Of a stretch of 6,414 bases of DNA, positions 4,674-6,414 are shown piece after piece. A program made the translations under genes and the position numbers. Source of the stretch: Candidatus Nitrosopumilus sp. (lineage in GTDB: Archaea; Thermoproteota; Nitrososphaeria; Nitrososphaerales; Nitrosopumilaceae); assembly GCA_013043295.1 (NCBI GenBank), contig JABDOO010000069.1:1-6414 (forward strand). The letters are read 5' to 3'. Positions within the stretch are counted from its first letter, which is position 1. Every line of letters starts with the position of its first letter. The notes under the pieces were generated by a model that was given only the letters and a program-made list of their open reading frames with translations, had not been told where the DNA came from and did not search any database.

Positions 4674-6017
4674 CTAATTTTTTGGGGGATTTGCAAATCT
4701 ATTTTCAGAATTTTTATGATAATCCACAGGAATCATGGCATCTTTTTGTCTTCCTGTGAGAATACCTACAACAATTTCATCTTTTTTAATTATTTCTTCA
4801 TTAATCAGTTTTTTAATGCCAACTACAGAAGCACCAGATGCCATTTCACAATCAAATCCATTTAGTCCTACAACTGACATTCCGTCTAACATTTCAGAAT
4901 CGGTAACTGTTGTTGCAACTCCATTTGTAAATTCTAGCGCACGTAATCCTTTCAAAATATTTGCAGGTCTTCCAATTTGAATAGCTGTTGCTTTAGTATT
5001 TGGTCGTAATCCTTCCTTATCTAAATGATCATAATATCTAGAAATTAATTCTGTGTTGGGTTTACCCTTATTCCACCTGAGTTCTTCACTTTCAAATTTA
5101 CCATTGTATAAATCAGCTAATGTACTAGCACCTTCTGAATTAATTACTGCAATTCGGGGAATTTTTTTAATCCATCCCCATTCGTATAATTCCATTAGTG
5201 CTTTCCCACAACTTGATGTGTTTCCTAGTGCGCCTCCAGGATAAACTATCCAATCTGGAACATTCCAATTCAAATATTCTAATGCTCTAAAAGGAATTGT
5301 TTTTTGCCCTTCAATTCTAAATGGGTTGACTGAGTTTACTGTATAGCCATCATGATTTTGTGCATCATCTAATGATTGTTTTAACGCATCATCAAAATTC
5401 CCATCCACTTCAACAATTTGAGCTCCAAATTGATATGCTTGACTTAGCTTTCCTGGTGCAATTTGACCTGCAGGAATATACACATCACAATTAATTCCTT
5501 CATTTGCAGCAAACATACCTGCTGATGCTGATGTATTACCTGTAGATGCACAAACAATTTTTTTTGCACCAACCATTTTTGCATGTGTAACTGCAGTTGC
5601 CATCCCGTTATCTTTGAATGATCCACTAGGATTGTATCCTTCTGGTTGTAACCATAAATTATTACTTGAAATTCCTATGAAATCTGCAGCTTTAGACATT
5701 TGATATGGTTTTGATTGTCTACCTTCTGCACCATCAAGAGATACTAGATATTTAGAACATTCATCTATATTTTCAGTATCAATTTGACAAAAATTTAGTA
5801 ATTCTCTAAATCTCCAAACCCCACTTTCATTAAATATGCTTCCTTGAGGATTTCTTCTTTGGGAGAATACTTCTTTTAGAACATCGGATGGTCTTTTTTT
5901 GTATTTTACATCTAAAAGGTGACCTTTTTCACATTGTACCTTAGTGCTGGTAATTGAATATTGCATAGCACAAAGTGGATTAATACACATGAGATAAGCG
6001 TCTCCTTGCATTGTCAT
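4674..6017 (-). CDS. thrC: Threonine synthase (PLP-dependent)
   Basis: The enzyme converts O-phosphohomoserine to threonine, the last step of threonine synthesis, in the cytoplasm. At 447 aa it is a fold-type II PLP enzyme of the threonine synthase group. The PLP lysine is K135 in NPSGSFKDNGMA (129-140), followed by CASTGNTSASAGMFAA (156-171), the substrate and PLP-ring loop, and the phosphate-binding loop PGGALGNTSSCGKA (260-273). Near the C-terminus ILTGRQKDA (419-427) replaces the usual TGHGLKD-like motif. A metal-binding-like N-terminus carries C11/C16 and C29/H33 (CINPLC, CEKGH), resembling the zinc-ribbon lead of many archaeal ThrC proteins. Cysteate or diaminopropionate synthase relatives are less likely given length and motifs. 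The ATG at 6017 is used; the ATG at 6011 is nearly as good, since the TGCTTTAAAT box is 26 nt from the first and 32 nt from the second. The stop is TAG. Confidence 0.92.
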   Translation of the reverse strand: MTMQGDAYLMCINPLCAMQYSITSTKVQCEKGHLLDVKYKKRPSDVLKEVFSQRRNPQGSIFNESGVWRFRELLNFCQIDTENIDECSKYLVSLDGAEGRQSKPYQMSKAADFIGISSNNLWLQPEGYNPSGSFKDNGMATAVTHAKMVGAKKIVCASTGNTSASAGMFAANEGINCDVYIPAGQIAPGKLSQAYQFGAQIVEVDGNFDDALKQSLDDAQNHDGYTVNSVNPFRIEGQKTIPFRALEYLNWNVPDWIVYPGGALGNTSSCGKALMELYEWGWIKKIPRIAVINSEGASTLADLYNGKFESEELRWNKGKPNTELISRYYDHLDKEGLRPNTKATAIQIGRPANILKGLRALEFTNGVATTVTDSEMLDGMSVVGLNGFDCEMASGASVVGIKKLINEEIIKKDEIVVGILTGRQKDAMIPVDYHKNSENRFANPPKN

Positions 6018-6035
6018 TACAGTTAATCAGTGATA

Positions 6036-6045
6036 ATTTAAAGCA
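6036..6045 (-). promoter_or_regulatory. TATA-like box of threonine synthase
   Basis: The minus strand reads TGCTTTAAAT. The C of GCTT is 26 nt upstream of the ATG at 6017 and 32 nt upstream of the ATG at 6011; the other boxes of this type sit at 29-30 nt, midway between the two. A leaderless or near-leaderless transcript is expected. It lies in the 99-bp divergent region shared with the plus-strand gene at 6117. Confidence 0.55.
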
Positions 6046-6083
6046 AATGTGTAAAAATTAGACAAGTGTTAGGTATTTTTCCC

Positions 6084-6093
6084 AAACTTTAGA
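6084..6093 (+). promoter_or_regulatory. TATA-like box of the right-edge hypothetical gene
   Basis: The plus strand reads AAACTTTAGA. The C of CTTTAG is 30 nt upstream of the ATG at 6117, matching the spacing seen at the other genes. No Shine-Dalgarno precedes the ATG (CAAAAACAACT). Confidence 0.4.
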
Positions 6094-6116
6094 TTGGATT
6101 AATCTCAAAAACAACT

Positions 6117-6414
6117 ATGGTTAGCTACCATGAATATCTGAAAAATATTCTAATTCAAATATTGGAATCTTATGCCCATCTTCAAGAGATAAAAGATAAA
6201 CCTGGAGATATTAATCTTATAATGAAGGATCTGTTGAAAATTAATGGATTTGCAAAGGTCATTTTAAACAAAATTGATGATAAAAACATTCAATCCTCTG
6301 ACTTTAAGGGTCTGAAATCAAAATTAAAAAACTATGTTGAAAACTACTATTTTGAACAAGAGATTGAAACCATGTCTGCTCTGTATTCTGATGATATGGG
6401 AAGGCTAAAAAATG
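6117..6414 (+). CDS. Hypothetical protein, N-terminal 99 residues (partial, cut by right edge)
   Basis: An ATG at 6117 opens a frame that stays open to the window end. The visible part starts MVSYHEYLKNILIQILESY and continues with alternating charged and hydrophobic residues typical of packed helices (INLIMKDLLKINGFAKVILNKID, quoted in parts: LIMKDLLKI and FAKVILNKI; then FKGLKSKLKNYVENYYFEQEIE). It has no membrane segment, no cysteine motif and no signal peptide, so it is a soluble, mainly helical protein. I do not recognise the family. Codon use matches the neighbours. A TATA-like box at leaderless distance supports the start. It is divergent from threonine synthase. Confidence 0.7.
   Translation, partial: MVSYHEYLKNILIQILESYAHLQEIKDKPGDINLIMKDLLKINGFAKVILNKIDDKNIQSSDFKGLKSKLKNYVENYYFEQEIETMSALYSDDMGRLKN

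Noticed and set aside
4638..5244. Three plus-strand frames and other short frames across threonine synthase
   Set aside because: They overlap the well-supported threonine synthase gene on the opposite strand and show no motif, promoter or ribosome binding site.
5444..5626. Minus-strand frame of 60 codons rich in Q, H and L
   Set aside because: It is an out-of-frame reading of threonine synthase covering its PLP-lysine region.

Overview
The window looks like chromosomal DNA of an AT-rich ammonia-oxidising archaeon (Thaumarchaeota/Nitrososphaerota, Nitrosopumilus/Nitrosarchaeum-like). The grounds are the type II (archaeal) glyceraldehyde-3-phosphate dehydrogenase, the strongly A/T-biased codon use, archaeal TATA-like boxes placed at a nearly fixed distance from start codons, almost no Shine-Dalgarno sequences, and a run of tiny zinc-ribbon and lysine-rich genes. 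The taxon is inferred from gene character and not from a database match.

Layout. At 1-871 (minus, running off the left edge) is the N-terminal 290 residues of a membrane glycosyltransferase family 2 protein with an unusual front end: a short helical module, a LIM-like CxxC...HxxC zinc finger, four membrane helices, then the start of the GT2 fold. From 988 to 2149 (minus) lie five small genes: a 99-aa basic protein, a 23-aa single-helix membrane microprotein, a 41-aa zinc ribbon, a 103-aa lysine-rich disordered protein and a 62-aa four-cysteine protein. Most have a TATA-like box of their own, so this looks more like a row of separately transcribed mini-genes than an operon. At 2230-3279 (plus) is type II GAPDH, diverging from the small-gene row across an 80-bp intergenic region. 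It converges, with only 2 bp between stop codons, on 3282-4535 (minus), a CNNM/CorC-type transporter (DUF21 membrane domain, CBS pair, CorC/HlyC domain). Upstream of that, 4674-6017 (minus) is a PLP-dependent threonine synthase. It diverges across 99 bp from 6117-6414 (plus), the first 99 codons of an unrecognised protein cut by the right edge.

Functionally the larger genes are housekeeping: central carbon metabolism (GAPDH), amino-acid synthesis (ThrC), cation homeostasis (CNNM/CorC) and cell-surface or lipid glycosylation (GT2). Nothing shows that they form one pathway. No tRNA, rRNA, CRISPR array, insertion sequence, integrase or att-like repeat was seen.

The most interesting signals are the zinc-finger/membrane/GT2 fusion with its non-ATG start, the 23-codon membrane microprotein whose stop codon lies inside the next gene's promoter, and a consistent promoter grammar (GCTTAA-like box with its C 29-30 nt before the start codon). 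The exception to that grammar is the transporter, whose leader carries a Shine-Dalgarno and a TTG start. No complete new defence or mobile system is evident.
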